Assembly: GCF_900142135.1 (NCBI RefSeq)
Contig: NZ_FQZU01000017.1
Coordinates: 57,413 to 121,412 of the forward strand
DNA length: 64,000 nt
Origin: Desulfatibacillum alkenivorans DSM 16219
GTDB taxonomy: Bacteria > Desulfobacterota > Desulfobacteria > Desulfobacterales > Desulfatibacillaceae
Direction: 5' to 3'
Part shown: positions 10,522 to 21,026 of the stretch, piece by piece
Position numbering within the stretch: position 1 is the stretch's first letter
Layout: every line of letters begins with the position of its first letter
Notes under the pieces: model-generated
Database searches by the model: none
The model's input: the letters and a program-made list of their open reading frames with translations, nothing else
What the model was told of the DNA's origin: nothing
Made by a program: the position numbers and the translations under genes

Positions 10522-11351
10522 TTGACGGGAACAAATCCTTTTGCAGCTGCAAGGGCCTGCCCTTCATCGCTCATCAGGTAATTGATGAAAAGCTGGGTCA
10601 GCCCCGTGGGCTCGCCTTTGGTGTTGCTGTACAAGCCCCGAGCCACTCCGTATTCGCCGGATTTCACGTTTTCCAGAGTAGGCGCTTTGCCGTCAAGGGC
10701 CACGCCGGCCACGGAGGAGTCCATATGCCCCACGGAAACGTATCCGATGCTGTAGGGATCATTGGCTATGGCGGTTTTCATGGCGCCGTTGGACTGCACA
10801 AAGAGCGCCTTGCTGGAAATTTCGCCCTTGCCTAAGGCCTTTTTCCAAAAGACCTCGCGGGTGCCGCTGGACTCATCCCTGGTGTACAGGTTGATTCCCT
10901 TGTCTTCGCCGCCCAGCTCCTTCCAATTGACAATCTTTCCGGCGTAGACGTCCTTCAATTGCGCCTTGGTGAGGGACTTTACGGAATTCTTGGGGTTAAC
11001 AACCACGCCCACGCCGTCGATGGCCCACTTGTACATGCCAAGGCCGTACTTGCCGGCTTCGTCGTCCGTAGGCTTGCGGCCCGAGTTGCCGATATCCACC
11101 AAACCTTCGCCCACCTGCTTGATGCCCAGGCCGGAACCGCCCCCGGCCACGCTGATGTTGATGTCCGGATTCAAAGTCATAATCCGTTTGGCCGCTTCCT
11201 TCATTACCGGAATATGAGCCGTGCCGCCGGCAATCCGGATTTCCCCTTTCCGGCCTTTAAAAGCGTCCAGGTCGCCCGCCAAGCCCCAGGAGGCGCAAGC
11301 CATCACCAATACCGCTGCGAGCAATCCATGCCACAGAATCGGCTTCTTCAT
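10518..11351 (-). CDS. pstS: Periplasmic phosphate-binding protein PstS
   Basis: Substrate-binding component that captures phosphate in the periplasm for PstCAB. The start is set at 11351 (MKKPILWHGLL), which has AAGGAG nearby; the longer ORF from 11393 lacks a ribosome site. Residues 1-26 are a signal peptide ending near GLAG. Typical phosphate-binding segments are present: GGTAHIPVMKE, AGGGSGLGIKQV and DESSGTREVFWKK. It is the first gene of the operon. The roughly 250-bp divergent region toward tgt carries its promoter; I found no convincing Pho box there. Confidence 0.93.
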   Translation of the reverse strand: MKKPILWHGLLAAVLVMACASWGLAGDLDAFKGRKGEIRIAGGTAHIPVMKEAAKRIMTLNPDINISVAGGGSGLGIKQVGEGLVDIGNSGRKPTDDEAGKYGLGMYKWAIDGVGVVVNPKNSVKSLTKAQLKDVYAGKIVNWKELGGEDKGINLYTRDESSGTREVFWKKALGKGEISSKALFVQSNGAMKTAIANDPYSIGYVSVGHMDSSVAGVALDGKAPTLENVKSGEYGVARGLYSNTKGEPTGLTQLFINYLMSDEGQALAAAKGFVPVK

Positions 11352-11494
11352 TCCCTGCTCCTTTCTGTCCGTAAATATTGCTGTTATTGCCAAAATTTTA
11401 GAAACTGGTAATGTTTCTCATTTCTCATTTCATGGGGCGGCATGTCAAATTGCTATATCTAACGCTTTTCCAATACATCTATAGATTTTGTTAA

Positions 11495-12727
<1,233 letters not shown>

Positions 12728-12836
12728 AGGGATTATATTTATTCCGCGATTGCTCATTATCGTAATACAAAATGCTATTGATCCAAAATCAAACCATAAC
12801 TTAGGGCGTCGGCCCGCAGGTTAAAGGAGACATATT

Positions 12837-13061
12837 ATGAAAGAACAAGTTAAAGCAGCGATTGATGAAATCCGCCCCACCCTGCAAAGGGACGGAGGAG
12901 ACGTGGAACTTGTGGAAGTTGGGGACGACGGGGTCGTGAAGGTGCGTCTGGTAGGCGCTTGCAAGGGCTGCCCCATGAGCCAGCAGACCCTGAAAAACGG
13001 GATTGAAAAGTACATGAAAAAGAACATCCCCGGCGTTAAATCCGTGGAAGGCGTGGACTAA
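12837..13061 (+). CDS. NifU-like C-terminal domain protein (Fe-S cluster carrier)
   Basis: 74-residue stand-alone Nfu domain. The Cys-x-x-Cys pair in CKGCPMS is where two subunits would hold a 4Fe-4S cluster for delivery to apo-proteins. The N-terminal pattern IRPTLQRDGGDVELV is typical of the family. It has a strong ribosome site (AAAGGAG) and stands alone between tgt and the convergent fabH. Confidence 0.92.
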   Translation: MKEQVKAAIDEIRPTLQRDGGDVELVEVGDDGVVKVRLVGACKGCPMSQQTLKNGIEKYMKKNIPGVKSVEGVD

Positions 13062-13103
13062 CTGGTCTTGAAAAGCTGCAGGATTTTCTGAATAGACGAT
13101 TAC

Positions 13104-13122
13104 GGGCAGGGCCTTCCTGCCC
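13104..13122. terminator. Hairpin between convergent nfu and fabH genes
   Basis: A 7-bp GGGCAGG/CCTGCCC stem with a 5-nt loop, followed by TTAAAT on the plus strand. It sits in the 90-bp gap between two convergent genes, where a two-way terminator would be expected. The T-tract is weak. Confidence 0.4.
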
Positions 13123-13153
13123 TTAAATCGCCCTTACCGCAATACTGTTTTAC

Positions 13154-14161
13154 TTAAATTCCCCAGGAAATAACGGAAGCCCCCCAGGTGGGGCCGGCCC
13201 CGAAGGTGACCAGAAGAACGTGGTCTCCTTTTTGGATGACGCCTTTGCGGTGGGCTTCGTCCAGGGCGATGGGAATGGAGCCGGAGGACGTGTTTCCGAA
13301 CCGGTCGATATTGGTGTACACCCGGTCCATGTCCACGTTCACCCTTTCGGCCAGAGCCGTGATGATGCGCATGTTGGCCTGATGGGGGATGAGCAGAGCG
13401 ATGTCCTCGCCGGTCAGGTTGTTGGCTTTCAAGGCCTCATGAGACAGGGAGGCCATGCTGGAAACCGCCTTTTTAAACACCCGATTGCCTTCCATGACCA
13501 CATGAAAAGGCTTAGGCTGTAAAGGCTCCAGGCTAGGATGCACATAGGGGGCGCCGTACTCGCCGTAAAGCATGTCCCAGCATGCGCCGTCTGAGCGGAT
13601 GTGGGTGGAGAGTATCTTCTCCGGCCCCTCCCCGGCCGCGACCACCACGGCGCCTGCGCCGTCGCCGAACAGCACGCAGTTGGCCCGGTCCTTCCAGTCC
13701 AGCATGACGGAAATCCGATCCACGCCGATTACCAGCACGGTGTTGCACTGGCCTGCTTTAATGAGGTTCTGGGCCATGGACAGGGAGTAGATGAATCCTG
13801 AGCATCCGGCGGAAATGTCGAAGGCTGCGGCTTTTTTGGCTTTGATTTTATCCTGAACCAGGCAGGCGCAGGCGGGGAAGGGTTTGTCTCCGGTGACGGT
13901 TCCCAGGATGATCATATCCAGGTCGGCCGGGGTTTTTCCCGCCATTTCCAAGGCGGCCAGGGAGGCGGAGGCGGCCAGGTCCGAGGTTTCCTCGTTTTGG
14001 TCGGCTCTGGCGATAAAGCGCTGGCGAATTCCGGTCCTTCGGGTGATCCACTCGTCGGAAGTATCCACGATGTTTTGTAAATCCAGGTTGCTGACAGCCC
14101 GTTCAGGCCATGCAGAACCCGTCCCGATTATGACAGGCGCCCTCCCTGTTTTTGCGTCCAT
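13154..14161 (-). CDS. fabH: 3-oxoacyl-ACP synthase III (FabH)
   Basis: Condenses an acyl-CoA with malonyl-ACP to start fatty-acid synthesis. The triad is visible: Cys120 in ISAGCSGF, His in LIPHQANMRI (near residue 265) and Asn in FGNTSSGS (near 295). I set the start at 14161 (MDAKTGRAPV), giving 335 residues, close to the family norm. The longer ORF from 14269 would add 36 residues of no known homology. It is not clustered with acpP or other fab genes, so a role in special primers or secondary metabolites cannot be excluded. Confidence 0.92.
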   Translation of the reverse strand: MDAKTGRAPVIIGTGSAWPERAVSNLDLQNIVDTSDEWITRRTGIRQRFIARADQNEETSDLAASASLAALEMAGKTPADLDMIILGTVTGDKPFPACACLVQDKIKAKKAAAFDISAGCSGFIYSLSMAQNLIKAGQCNTVLVIGVDRISVMLDWKDRANCVLFGDGAGAVVVAAGEGPEKILSTHIRSDGACWDMLYGEYGAPYVHPSLEPLQPKPFHVVMEGNRVFKKAVSSMASLSHEALKANNLTGEDIALLIPHQANMRIITALAERVNVDMDRVYTNIDRFGNTSSGSIPIALDEAHRKGVIQKGDHVLLVTFGAGPTWGASVISWGI

Positions 14162-14473
14162 GTATGTATATGCTCCGGCCCGGAAAGTTGCCGGCCGCCT
14201 CAAGCGGGAAAGTAAAACCATTCCTTTTCTTGACGCGCCCGAAAAAAAGTGTAAGGACAGCCATAGCATATTGACTGAAAGGTGTCACTGAATTTGTCCC
14301 GGGTTTTTCCGCCCGGGCTTCAGACGGAAAATAATTGAATTTCATTAAAGGAGAGCGTGCATTCCATCGGAATGATAAGCATCGATCGCCAATATTTTCA
14401 GGCTGATTTCAAGACGCTTGCATAAACGCTCCCAACCATAATTTGTCAACCCCAATTACCCGTGGAGGCTGTC

Positions 14474-15655
14474 ATGTCCATATCCAAATTGATCCAGGAA
14501 AGCGTTGAAAAATCCTCATGGATTCGCAAAATGTTCGAAGAAGGCCCCAAGCTGAAAGCCCAATACGGAGCGGAAAACGTCTATGATTTTTCCCTGGGCA
14601 ACCCCAACCTCCAGCCTCCCGGGGAATTTCACAAGGCCCTGGCCAAAGTCGCAGCCGATTCCGTGGAGTTCGGTCACGGATACACCCCCAATTCGGGCTA
14701 TCCTTTCGTCCGCAAGGCCGTGGCTGACTATATCAATGAAGAACAGGGCATCAACGCCACGGAAAACGAGGTGATCATGACCTGCGGCGCCGCGGGCGCC
14801 CTGAACATCACCCTCAAGGCCCTCCTGGATCCGGGCGACGAAGTGCTTTGCCCCGCCCCCTACTTCGTGGAATACGGCTTTTACGCCCAGAACCACGGCG
14901 GCGTGCTGAAAACCGCGCCGGTCAAGGACGATTTCACCCTGGATATTGACGCCATGGCCGACGCCGTCACGGAGAAGACCAAGGCTGTGCTGGTCAACTC
15001 CCCCAACAACCCCACGGGCCAGGTGTATTCCGCGGAAAGCCTCAACGCCCTGGGCAAACTCCTGGAAGACAAAAGCAAGCAGTACGGCAAAGTCATCTAC
15101 CTGCTTTCCGACGAGCCTTACCGGAAAATCGCCTTTGACGGCATCGAGGTTCCCAGCATTTTCAAATGCTACAAGGAAACCATTGTGGCCACTTCCTACT
15201 CCAAGGATCTTTCCATCCCCGGAGAGAGGATCGGATGGGCCTGCGTCAACCCGGAGGCGACGTACAAGGATCAATTGATCGGCGCCATGACCATGACCAA
15301 CCGCATTCTGGGATTCGTCAACGCACCCGGAATCATGCAAAGGGCCGTGGCCGAATCCATCGGCGCCACCGTGGATGTATCCCAATACGCGGAAAAAAGG
15401 GAGCTTATCTGCAACGGCCTGGAAGAAGCGGGATACACCTTCACCAAACCGGCGGGCGCATTTTACCTGTTCCCCAAAACCCCTACGGAAGACGACGTGG
15501 CCTTTGTCCGCGCCCTGCAAAAGGAAAGAATCCTGGTCGTCCCCGGACGCGGCTTCGGGACCCCCGGATACTTCCGCATCGCCTTCTGCATGGACAACAA
15601 CACCATCAAAAACTCCCTGCCCGGCTTCGCCAAGGCGCTTAAGGAGTTTAAATAA
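14474..15655 (+). CDS. Class I pyridoxal-phosphate aminotransferase
   Basis: 393 residues, fold type I aminotransferase of the aspartate/aromatic group. The PLP lysine is Lys244 in SYSKDLSIPGERIG; other hallmarks are NSPNNPTGQVY, LSDEPYR and the C-terminal RIAFC arginine. The start is the ATG at 14474, five bases after GGAGG; the GTG at 14462 lies on top of this ribosome site. It transfers amino groups between an amino acid and a 2-oxo acid. The exact substrate (aspartate is the family default) cannot be read from the sequence. A clear terminator follows, so it is monocistronic. Confidence 0.92.
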   Translation: MSISKLIQESVEKSSWIRKMFEEGPKLKAQYGAENVYDFSLGNPNLQPPGEFHKALAKVAADSVEFGHGYTPNSGYPFVRKAVADYINEEQGINATENEVIMTCGAAGALNITLKALLDPGDEVLCPAPYFVEYGFYAQNHGGVLKTAPVKDDFTLDIDAMADAVTEKTKAVLVNSPNNPTGQVYSAESLNALGKLLEDKSKQYGKVIYLLSDEPYRKIAFDGIEVPSIFKCYKETIVATSYSKDLSIPGERIGWACVNPEATYKDQLIGAMTMTNRILGFVNAPGIMQRAVAESIGATVDVSQYAEKRELICNGLEEAGYTFTKPAGAFYLFPKTPTEDDVAFVRALQKERILVVPGRGFGTPGYFRIAFCMDNNTIKNSLPGFAKALKEFK

Positions 15656-15705
15656 AAGGGTTTTGTGACCTTATGGGTCAATAAATGATTACATTACTTC
15701 ATCTT

Positions 15706-15734
15706 AAAGGGGAGCGTTCAGCTCCCCTTTTTTT
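15706..15734 (+). terminator. Rho-independent terminator of the aminotransferase gene
   Basis: A perfect 10-bp stem AAAGGGGAGC/GCTCCCCTTT with a 5-nt loop runs into a T-tract, 50 bp after the stop codon. Confidence 0.9.
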
Positions 15735-15916
15735 GTCCCGCTGCATTCCGCCTTCCCGGCTCTTCATGTTTCCTTCATTTAGCAGGTTTATACTTCTTTC
15801 CGTATAACAGGCCCGGCCAATTCCATGCTCCCGGTTCGGGACAAAAGCTAACGGAAGGCATCCAAGCCCTGTTTATGCCGGCTGTACTTGACGCCCAAAA
15901 CATAATGGAGACAAAA

Positions 15917-16807
15917 ATGGCTTTAAGAGAGGAAATGGCGCGAGAAGGAAAATGGCTTTTTCACAGAAGGGGGCATTTGCCCCTATTGCTTCTCATCATC
16001 GTATTCATGGGCCTTGCCCATTACAGACCAGCCGTTAGCCACGCCTGGGATCAGGCGTGGGAAATTTTGTGCCTCATTGTCGCCTTTCTTGGGCTGGCCG
16101 TTCGGACAGGCACCATCGGATACATTCCCACAGGCACCTCGGGAAGAAGCACATCCAACATTTCCGCCTCGGCTCTCAATACCAAAGGCATGTATTCCAT
16201 TGTTCGTAATCCGCTTTATCTGGGCAACGCCCTGACTTGGCTGGGGGTTTCCATGCTCCTTCGCCAATGGTGGGTAACGCTCTTGTTTTTAACAATATTT
16301 CGGGTTTACTATGAACGAATTATTTTTGCGGAAGAAGAATTCCTGAGAAAGAAATTCGGCGGCGAATTCCTTGAATGGGCTGAAAGGACCCCCGTTTTTA
16401 TCCCGTGCTTTAAAAACTGGACGCCGCCCACCCAAACGTTTTCTCTCAGGCGCGTGCTCAGGAGGGATTACTCAGCCTTTTTCGCCGTTATCTCCGCCTT
16501 TACGACCATGGAGCTGCTTTGCGACTGGAAAACCATGGGCAGGCCTGAAATCGATCCTATGTGGCTGATCATATTTTCCACGGGAGCAATAGTCTACCTG
16601 ACCCTCCGAACTTTGAAAAAAAAGACCGCTGTTTTAGATGCACCCATAGACCTCACGCCGAAAGCATACCGGCGGGAAAATGTGGATAGTGATCCGATAA
16701 CAGACCACGCGCCGTTATCTTCCACACAAAAAAAACAGCCGGAGAGCCGGCAGCGCAAAATATCGAGGCATGATGCTCACCATCTGAAATCGAATACTTT
16801 ACAATGA
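15917..16807 (+). CDS. Isoprenylcysteine carboxylmethyltransferase/PEMT-like membrane protein
   Basis: Integral membrane protein of about 296 residues with helices near 20-40, 55-75, 110-135 and 185-225. The motif KGMYSIVRNPLYLGN plus the later FGGEFLEWAERTP match the SAM-binding core of the ICMT/phospholipid N-methyltransferase superfamily. The bacterial substrates of this family are mostly unknown. The start at 15917 has TGGAG six bases upstream; the longer ORF from 15875 lacks a ribosome site. The polar C-terminal tail (about 245-296) is not conserved in the family as I know it. It lies 68 bp before the PepSY gene on the same strand. Confidence 0.75.
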   Translation: MALREEMAREGKWLFHRRGHLPLLLLIIVFMGLAHYRPAVSHAWDQAWEILCLIVAFLGLAVRTGTIGYIPTGTSGRSTSNISASALNTKGMYSIVRNPLYLGNALTWLGVSMLLRQWWVTLLFLTIFRVYYERIIFAEEEFLRKKFGGEFLEWAERTPVFIPCFKNWTPPTQTFSLRRVLRRDYSAFFAVISAFTTMELLCDWKTMGRPEIDPMWLIIFSTGAIVYLTLRTLKKKTAVLDAPIDLTPKAYRRENVDSDPITDHAPLSSTQKKQPESRQRKISRHDAHHLKSNTLQ

Positions 16808-16875
16808 AACCGCCGAAATCATTTTTCGGAGACTGTATTGCCCAAAAAAATCGGCAGACGCCAAAAGGAGGAATT

Positions 16876-17295
16876 ATGAACATCAAGTGGACCGCTTTCA
16901 TTGGAACAGTTGTCATACTGTCATGTCTAACAATGGCGGGAGTAGTCTACTCGGGAACGGGAGACCAAGCCATCATAGAAGGGACGATCCTGATAGAACG
17001 CCAGGACAAAGCGCATCTTTCAACCCTTGTGAAAGTCACGGGGCAACAGGCCATCAGCAGCGCCTTGGAGGCTGTGCCAGGAAAGGTCATTGAACTGGAG
17101 TTGGAAAATGAAGACGGGTATCTGGTCTACGGGATTGAAGTCGCATCAGCGGACGGCTCTGTCTCCAGCGTCGAAGTGGACGCAGGCTCGGGAAAGGTTT
17201 TACTCGTGGAACCTGGAAACAACGAAGGAAAACAAGAAGGCCTGTTGTTTGGCAGGGACGAAGAAGATGAAATGGATGACGAACAGGATGATTGA
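16876..17295 (+). CDS. Small secreted PepSY-domain protein
   Basis: 139 residues beginning with a signal peptide or anchor (about residues 4-25). Residues about 55-110 match a PepSY domain: ISSALEAVPGKVIELELEN, then GYLVYGIEV and VDAGSGKVL. The C-terminus is strongly acidic (GRDEEDEMDDEQDD), which could bind cations. The start at 16876 follows AAAGGAGG. PepSY proteins often sit beside two-component systems; here an OmpR-type regulator follows 182 bp downstream, so it may be a target or input of that system. That link is inference from position. Confidence 0.85.
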   Translation: MNIKWTAFIGTVVILSCLTMAGVVYSGTGDQAIIEGTILIERQDKAHLSTLVKVTGQQAISSALEAVPGKVIELELENEDGYLVYGIEVASADGSVSSVEVDAGSGKVLLVEPGNNEGKQEGLLFGRDEEDEMDDEQDD

Positions 17296-17328
17296 GCATT
17301 GCGCATGAAGCGCGGATAGTACAAAGAG

Positions 17329-17354
17329 TCCCGGCAAGGATTTTCTTGCCGGGA
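17329..17354 (+). terminator. Hairpin after the PepSY gene
   Basis: A perfect 10-bp stem TCCCGGCAAG/CTTGCCGGGA with a 6-nt loop lies between the PepSY gene and the response regulator. There is no T-tract after it, so it may be a weak terminator or an mRNA-stabilising hairpin. Confidence 0.45.
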
Positions 17355-17477
17355 TCGGGTATGCTATCCTAAGGATTCAGGGAGAGTCGGCAAACGGCAT
17401 GCCGGCTTCTGTGCTTTTTCAGCAGGAAAAGCTTAAAAAGCCTTTTATATTGGACGTATTGTTAATGGGAGTGACTC

Positions 17478-18158
17478 ATGCGGATTCTGATCGTTGACGA
17501 CGAGCCGGACCTGCTGGAGCAAATCTCGCAGGTCCTGCAAGAACAAAAATATGAGTCAGATACGGCGCCGGATGGAGAAGATGCCCTGGACCGCATATTC
17601 GAAATTCCTTATGACCTGATTCTTCTGGATATAATGCTCCCCAAAATCGACGGTATGTCTGTTTTGCGTGAAATTCGCCAAGCCGGAATAAAAACGCCGG
17701 TTCTCATGCTCACAGCTAAGGGAAAAGTGGAAGATCGGATCAAGGGGCTTGACCGGGGAGCGGACGACTATCTGGCCAAGCCCTTTTCCGTTGCGGAACT
17801 GCTGGCCCGCATACGGGCGCTCCTTCGCCGGTCCACGGAAAACGCCGTGCCGAATCTGGAAGCCGGAGAAATCAGCCTCAACACAGTCACCAGGGAGGTT
17901 AAAGTCGACGAAGCAACTGTCGGCCTCACTCCCAAGGAATTTTCCATTTTGGAATTCCTGTTGTACAACAAGAACAGGGCGGTTTCCCGTTTCAGCCTTG
18001 CGGAGCACGTGTGGGGCGAAGACTTTGATCCTTTTACCATGTCCAATTACATCGACGTCCACGTCAAGAATCTGAGAAAAAAGATCGGGGATGGACATGG
18101 AGAACTCGTTAAAACCCTGCGAGGCGTCGGGTACATCATAAAGGACGTGGACTCTTGA
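17478..18158 (+). CDS. OmpR-family response regulator
   Basis: 226 residues: a receiver domain (1-118) with acidic pair Asp7/Asp8, phospho-acceptor Asp51 in LILLDIMLP and Lys in LAKPFS, then a winged-helix DNA-binding domain (about 128-224, LTPKEFSILEFLLYNKNR and the closing LRGVGYII). It is activated by the kinase encoded immediately downstream; the two genes overlap by 4 bp. Likely targets are the neighbouring PepSY/methyltransferase genes or the protease; no binding-site repeats were identified. Confidence 0.95.
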   Translation: MRILIVDDEPDLLEQISQVLQEQKYESDTAPDGEDALDRIFEIPYDLILLDIMLPKIDGMSVLREIRQAGIKTPVLMLTAKGKVEDRIKGLDRGADDYLAKPFSVAELLARIRALLRRSTENAVPNLEAGEISLNTVTREVKVDEATVGLTPKEFSILEFLLYNKNRAVSRFSLAEHVWGEDFDPFTMSNYIDVHVKNLRKKIGDGHGELVKTLRGVGYIIKDVDS

Positions 18159-19546
18159 CTATACGCAATAGAATAACCTTTTGGGTGGCGGGGGCCGGGA
18201 TGCTCATCAGCCTGGCGCTGACAATGGTCGTGTTTCTGGAAATGAGGGAGCAGCCCTATGAATTGTTGGACCAGGAACTTGGAACCGAAGCCAAAACCTT
18301 AGCTGTACAAATTGCTGAGCATGATGCAACAGCAGGCGCGGCGCAGAAGAATTCCGGCATAATCGAAAGCCGTTACTGGGTGCGGATTCTGGACAAAAAC
18401 CTGAAACCCGTCTTCTGGTCCGGTCTTTCGGAAAAGGCGGACCTTCCTTTATATGACAAAGGGGATGACGGATACACAGTCCGGATGGATGAATTAGAAA
18501 AACCCCCTTCCAATAGCAGAAATGGCAATGGAGAAACATCTTTCCGGGTCCGGGCCGTCCCCGTGCGCATCCACGGCGGCGATTATCTGGTGCAGATCGC
18601 CCGGCCTGTCGGATTGCTGGATGAGGAAATGTCTGAACTCGTGACTGCTTTGTGCACAGGTCTGGCGGTTTCCTTTTTCCTGCTTGGCCTTGTCTCATAT
18701 TATGTGGCGGGAAAAATCGTCCAGCCAATTTCAAACATCAACCGTCTGACAAAGGAGATTAATGAAAAAACCCTGGAGCGAAGAATCCCTTTAGGAAAAA
18801 GCCGGGATGAAATATTCGAGCTTTCCGAATCCCTCAACGGGATGTTCGACCGACTCAATCTTTCCTTCAGAAGACAAAAGGAGTTTTTGGCCAACGCTTC
18901 CCACGAGTTGAAAAGCCCTACTTCCATGCTTAGGCTTTTTTTCGAGGAAGCCGCCCGGCGGGAGGATTTGCCTGAGTCTTTCCGGCCTCAGTTATTGCAA
19001 CAGGGAAAAAACGCCCTGCGAATGGAAAGGCTGTCCAAGACGCTATTGGAACTCTCGGCGCTGGAACTCGCTCCTTCGATTGGAAAAGAAATCATTTCCA
19101 TTTCAGAGATCATCCAAGACCTTTTAGAGAATTTCTCCGTCGTTTTCAGGAAAAAGGGCATCCAGGTGCAGGTTGAGGTCCCTGAAGGCCTTTCTCTGGC
19201 GGGAGATAAAGGCATGATTAGAAGAATGCTGATCAATCTGCTGGATAACGCCGTCAAATACAATAACGAAAACGGCGAAATTCATGTTTTATGCGAAAGG
19301 AAAAACGGATTTGTTAACCTCTCCGTCTTCAACACAGGTCCGGGAATTCCAACGGACGAACTGAACAAGGTGTTTGAGCAGTTCCATCGGGTGGAAAAAT
19401 CCCGGTCCATCAAGTATGGAGGGGCCGGCTTGGGGCTTTCCATCGTCCGGCAAATAATCCACCTGCATGGGGGACGAATCCGCATGGAAAGTCAGTATGG
19501 ACAATGGGCCAGAGTCCGGGTTGCTCTTCCGGAAACTATCGCATAA
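18155..19546 (+). CDS. Sensor histidine kinase (partner of the OmpR-type regulator)
   Basis: 463 residues with a TTG start that overlaps the regulator's stop codon (TTGA), so translation is probably coupled. It has TM1 at about 8-30, a periplasmic region of about 130 residues, TM2 at about 167-187, a HAMP domain (188-240), a HisKA domain with His250 in NASHELKSP and an HATPase domain (LLDNAVKYN, FNTGPGIP, YGGAGLGLSIV). The periplasmic domain shows no family I recognise. Its 3' end faces the convergent CPBP protease gene across only 19 bp. Confidence 0.95.
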   Translation: MTIRNRITFWVAGAGMLISLALTMVVFLEMREQPYELLDQELGTEAKTLAVQIAEHDATAGAAQKNSGIIESRYWVRILDKNLKPVFWSGLSEKADLPLYDKGDDGYTVRMDELEKPPSNSRNGNGETSFRVRAVPVRIHGGDYLVQIARPVGLLDEEMSELVTALCTGLAVSFFLLGLVSYYVAGKIVQPISNINRLTKEINEKTLERRIPLGKSRDEIFELSESLNGMFDRLNLSFRRQKEFLANASHELKSPTSMLRLFFEEAARREDLPESFRPQLLQQGKNALRMERLSKTLLELSALELAPSIGKEIISISEIIQDLLENFSVVFRKKGIQVQVEVPEGLSLAGDKGMIRRMLINLLDNAVKYNNENGEIHVLCERKNGFVNLSVFNTGPGIPTDELNKVFEQFHRVEKSRSIKYGGAGLGLSIVRQIIHLHGGRIRMESQYGQWARVRVALPETIA

Positions 19547-19565
19547 CCGACGCCACCGCTATTGA

Positions 19566-20318
19566 TCAGTGATGCTGCAAATAACTGGTCACGGAAAGGG
19601 CCATCATGTCGTGGATGGCGTGGGCGATGGCCAGGGGCCAGATTCTTCTTCTAAACCAAAATATGGTTCCAAAGGCGGCGCCGATCAAGCCGGTTCCGAA
19701 AACCGCCCATAACCCTTGATAAATATGGGCCGATCCGAAAATCAACGAACTGACGAGAATGCAAAACCAGGCGTTATCCTTGATCATTTGCAGCTTGGTC
19801 ATCAAATATCCCCGCATGACCAGTTCCTCGGAAAAACCCACTCCCAGGGCAAGCACGACCATCAGGACGTATTCCGGCCAGCCCGAAGGCCCTGTAATCA
19901 GCTTCATGATGGGAGAGCCCTCTGCGTTAGGCGGCTGAAACCCCAAAGCCATCACAAACATCATGACAACGAACAGGACGATAAATATTGAGCCCCACAT
20001 GGCTATGACGGACAAGATCCCCTCCCCCACGTCGCGGGGAAACCGGAATTTGTCCAGACCGAAATCCTTCAAGGAGTAAGGGCTGCGCCACATAATATAA
20101 AGCACCGGAATCGTAGCCCATATAAGTCCGGCCAGGGTGTTCCCCGCAAACCAGATAAAAGACTGGGCCGTAAACTTTTCAGGAAATAGAAAAACAAGCA
20201 AAGACCGCTGCACGGCGGGAAACAGCACAATGCACAAGACCACAAAAATTTCCAATACGCACAGCCAGGCAGGCTCCTGCGCCTTTGGCCTGTAAACCTG
20301 CAAGTTCAATTTTTTCAT
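19566..20318 (-). CDS. CPBP-family intramembrane metalloprotease
   Basis: 250-residue integral membrane protein of the CAAX-protease/bacteriocin-processing family. The catalytic pattern is visible: EELVMRGY (the EExxxR motif), then FGSAHIYQG and a final AIAHAIHD histidine motif. About seven membrane helices. These enzymes cleave membrane-embedded peptides, and in bacteria they act in bacteriocin processing, immunity or signalling. The neighbouring ICMT-like gene at 15917 is the other enzyme class of eukaryotic CAAX processing, but no prenyltransferase is visible here. Confidence 0.9.
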   Translation of the reverse strand: MKKLNLQVYRPKAQEPAWLCVLEIFVVLCIVLFPAVQRSLLVFLFPEKFTAQSFIWFAGNTLAGLIWATIPVLYIMWRSPYSLKDFGLDKFRFPRDVGEGILSVIAMWGSIFIVLFVVMMFVMALGFQPPNAEGSPIMKLITGPSGWPEYVLMVVLALGVGFSEELVMRGYLMTKLQMIKDNAWFCILVSSLIFGSAHIYQGLWAVFGTGLIGAAFGTIFWFRRRIWPLAIAHAIHDMMALSVTSYLQHH

Positions 20319-20412
20319 GGATTGCTAAGGCCTTCCGGTAAAATAAGGACAAAATTAACGTGAGGGCTACCATGGAAACTCGGCAAGAGTCAATGAGCGC
20401 ATTTTCCATCAC

Positions 20413-20470
20413 GATTTGCGGGACGTCTCTCAAAAACTCAAGATTTGCGGGACGTCTCTCAAAAACTCAA
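20413..20470. repeat. Two perfect tandem copies of a 29-nt unit
   Basis: The unit starts GATTTGCGGGACGTCTCTC and is repeated exactly at 20413-20441 and 20442-20470. It lies in a 780-bp region without a supported gene (20319-21101), upstream of the CPBP gene and behind the leuA terminator. Confidence 0.9.
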
Positions 20471-20535
20471 TAACTCCTTCCGCCGCCTGCAGCGCAAAAA
20501 AAGAGACGCAGGGTTCCCGCAACCCCGGCCATGCC

Positions 20536-20580
20536 TAAAACGGCGCCCACAGGGGGGCGCGGCTACAATGCTTCGGCAAT
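20536..20580. repeat. Palindromic intergenic element, copy 1
   Basis: Contains GGCGCCCACAGGGGGGCGCGG, part of a GC-rich palindrome; its reverse complement reads GTAGCCGCGCCCCCCTGTGG. A close match, GTAGCGGCGCCCCCTGTGGG, lies at 31605-31627. Both are in gene-free DNA, as expected of a dispersed REP-like repeat. Confidence 0.5.
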
Positions 20581-20817
20581 TCCGTAATTATGGCGGCATG
20601 CACCTCTTGCTAGTTCCCACGATTCCTGTGGAAATTCATGCCGGAGTGTAATCCAACCTAAAAAATTAGATTGTAATGGAATTGATTTCAATATGCATCC
20701 CATCCCAAAGCATGGAAACGGATTCAATTGTTGGGTTTCGTGAGAGCAAGAGCCAGCGTCATGCAGCCTCGCAGCGCCATGTATTTCGCTGCTGTTGGAT
20801 AGAACATACAACTCTAT

Positions 20818-20853
20818 CCAACCTACTATCTTTATTTGAAAAAAGTAGGTTGG
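20818..20853. repeat. Inverted repeat in the gene-free region before leuA's end
   Basis: Perfect 10-nt arms CCAACCTACT and AGTAGGTTGG are separated by 16 nt. Similar CCAACCTA/TAGATT words occur near 20655, so this may be the scar of a small mobile element. No coding sequence is supported in 20319-21101. Confidence 0.5.
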
Positions 20854-21026
20854 TTAGAGCGTGTACAGGCGTATTGAACGCCGAGAATGCAGCGTATTCC
20901 CAAAACGTTTTTGACAGCTGCATTTTTTGTCGCGAAACCCAGCAATATGCTCCCACACCCTTTTAAAGATGTTGGTATTGGAGGAGCGCCAGTCATTTTT
21001 TCACTCTTAAAAATATGGCATGATGC

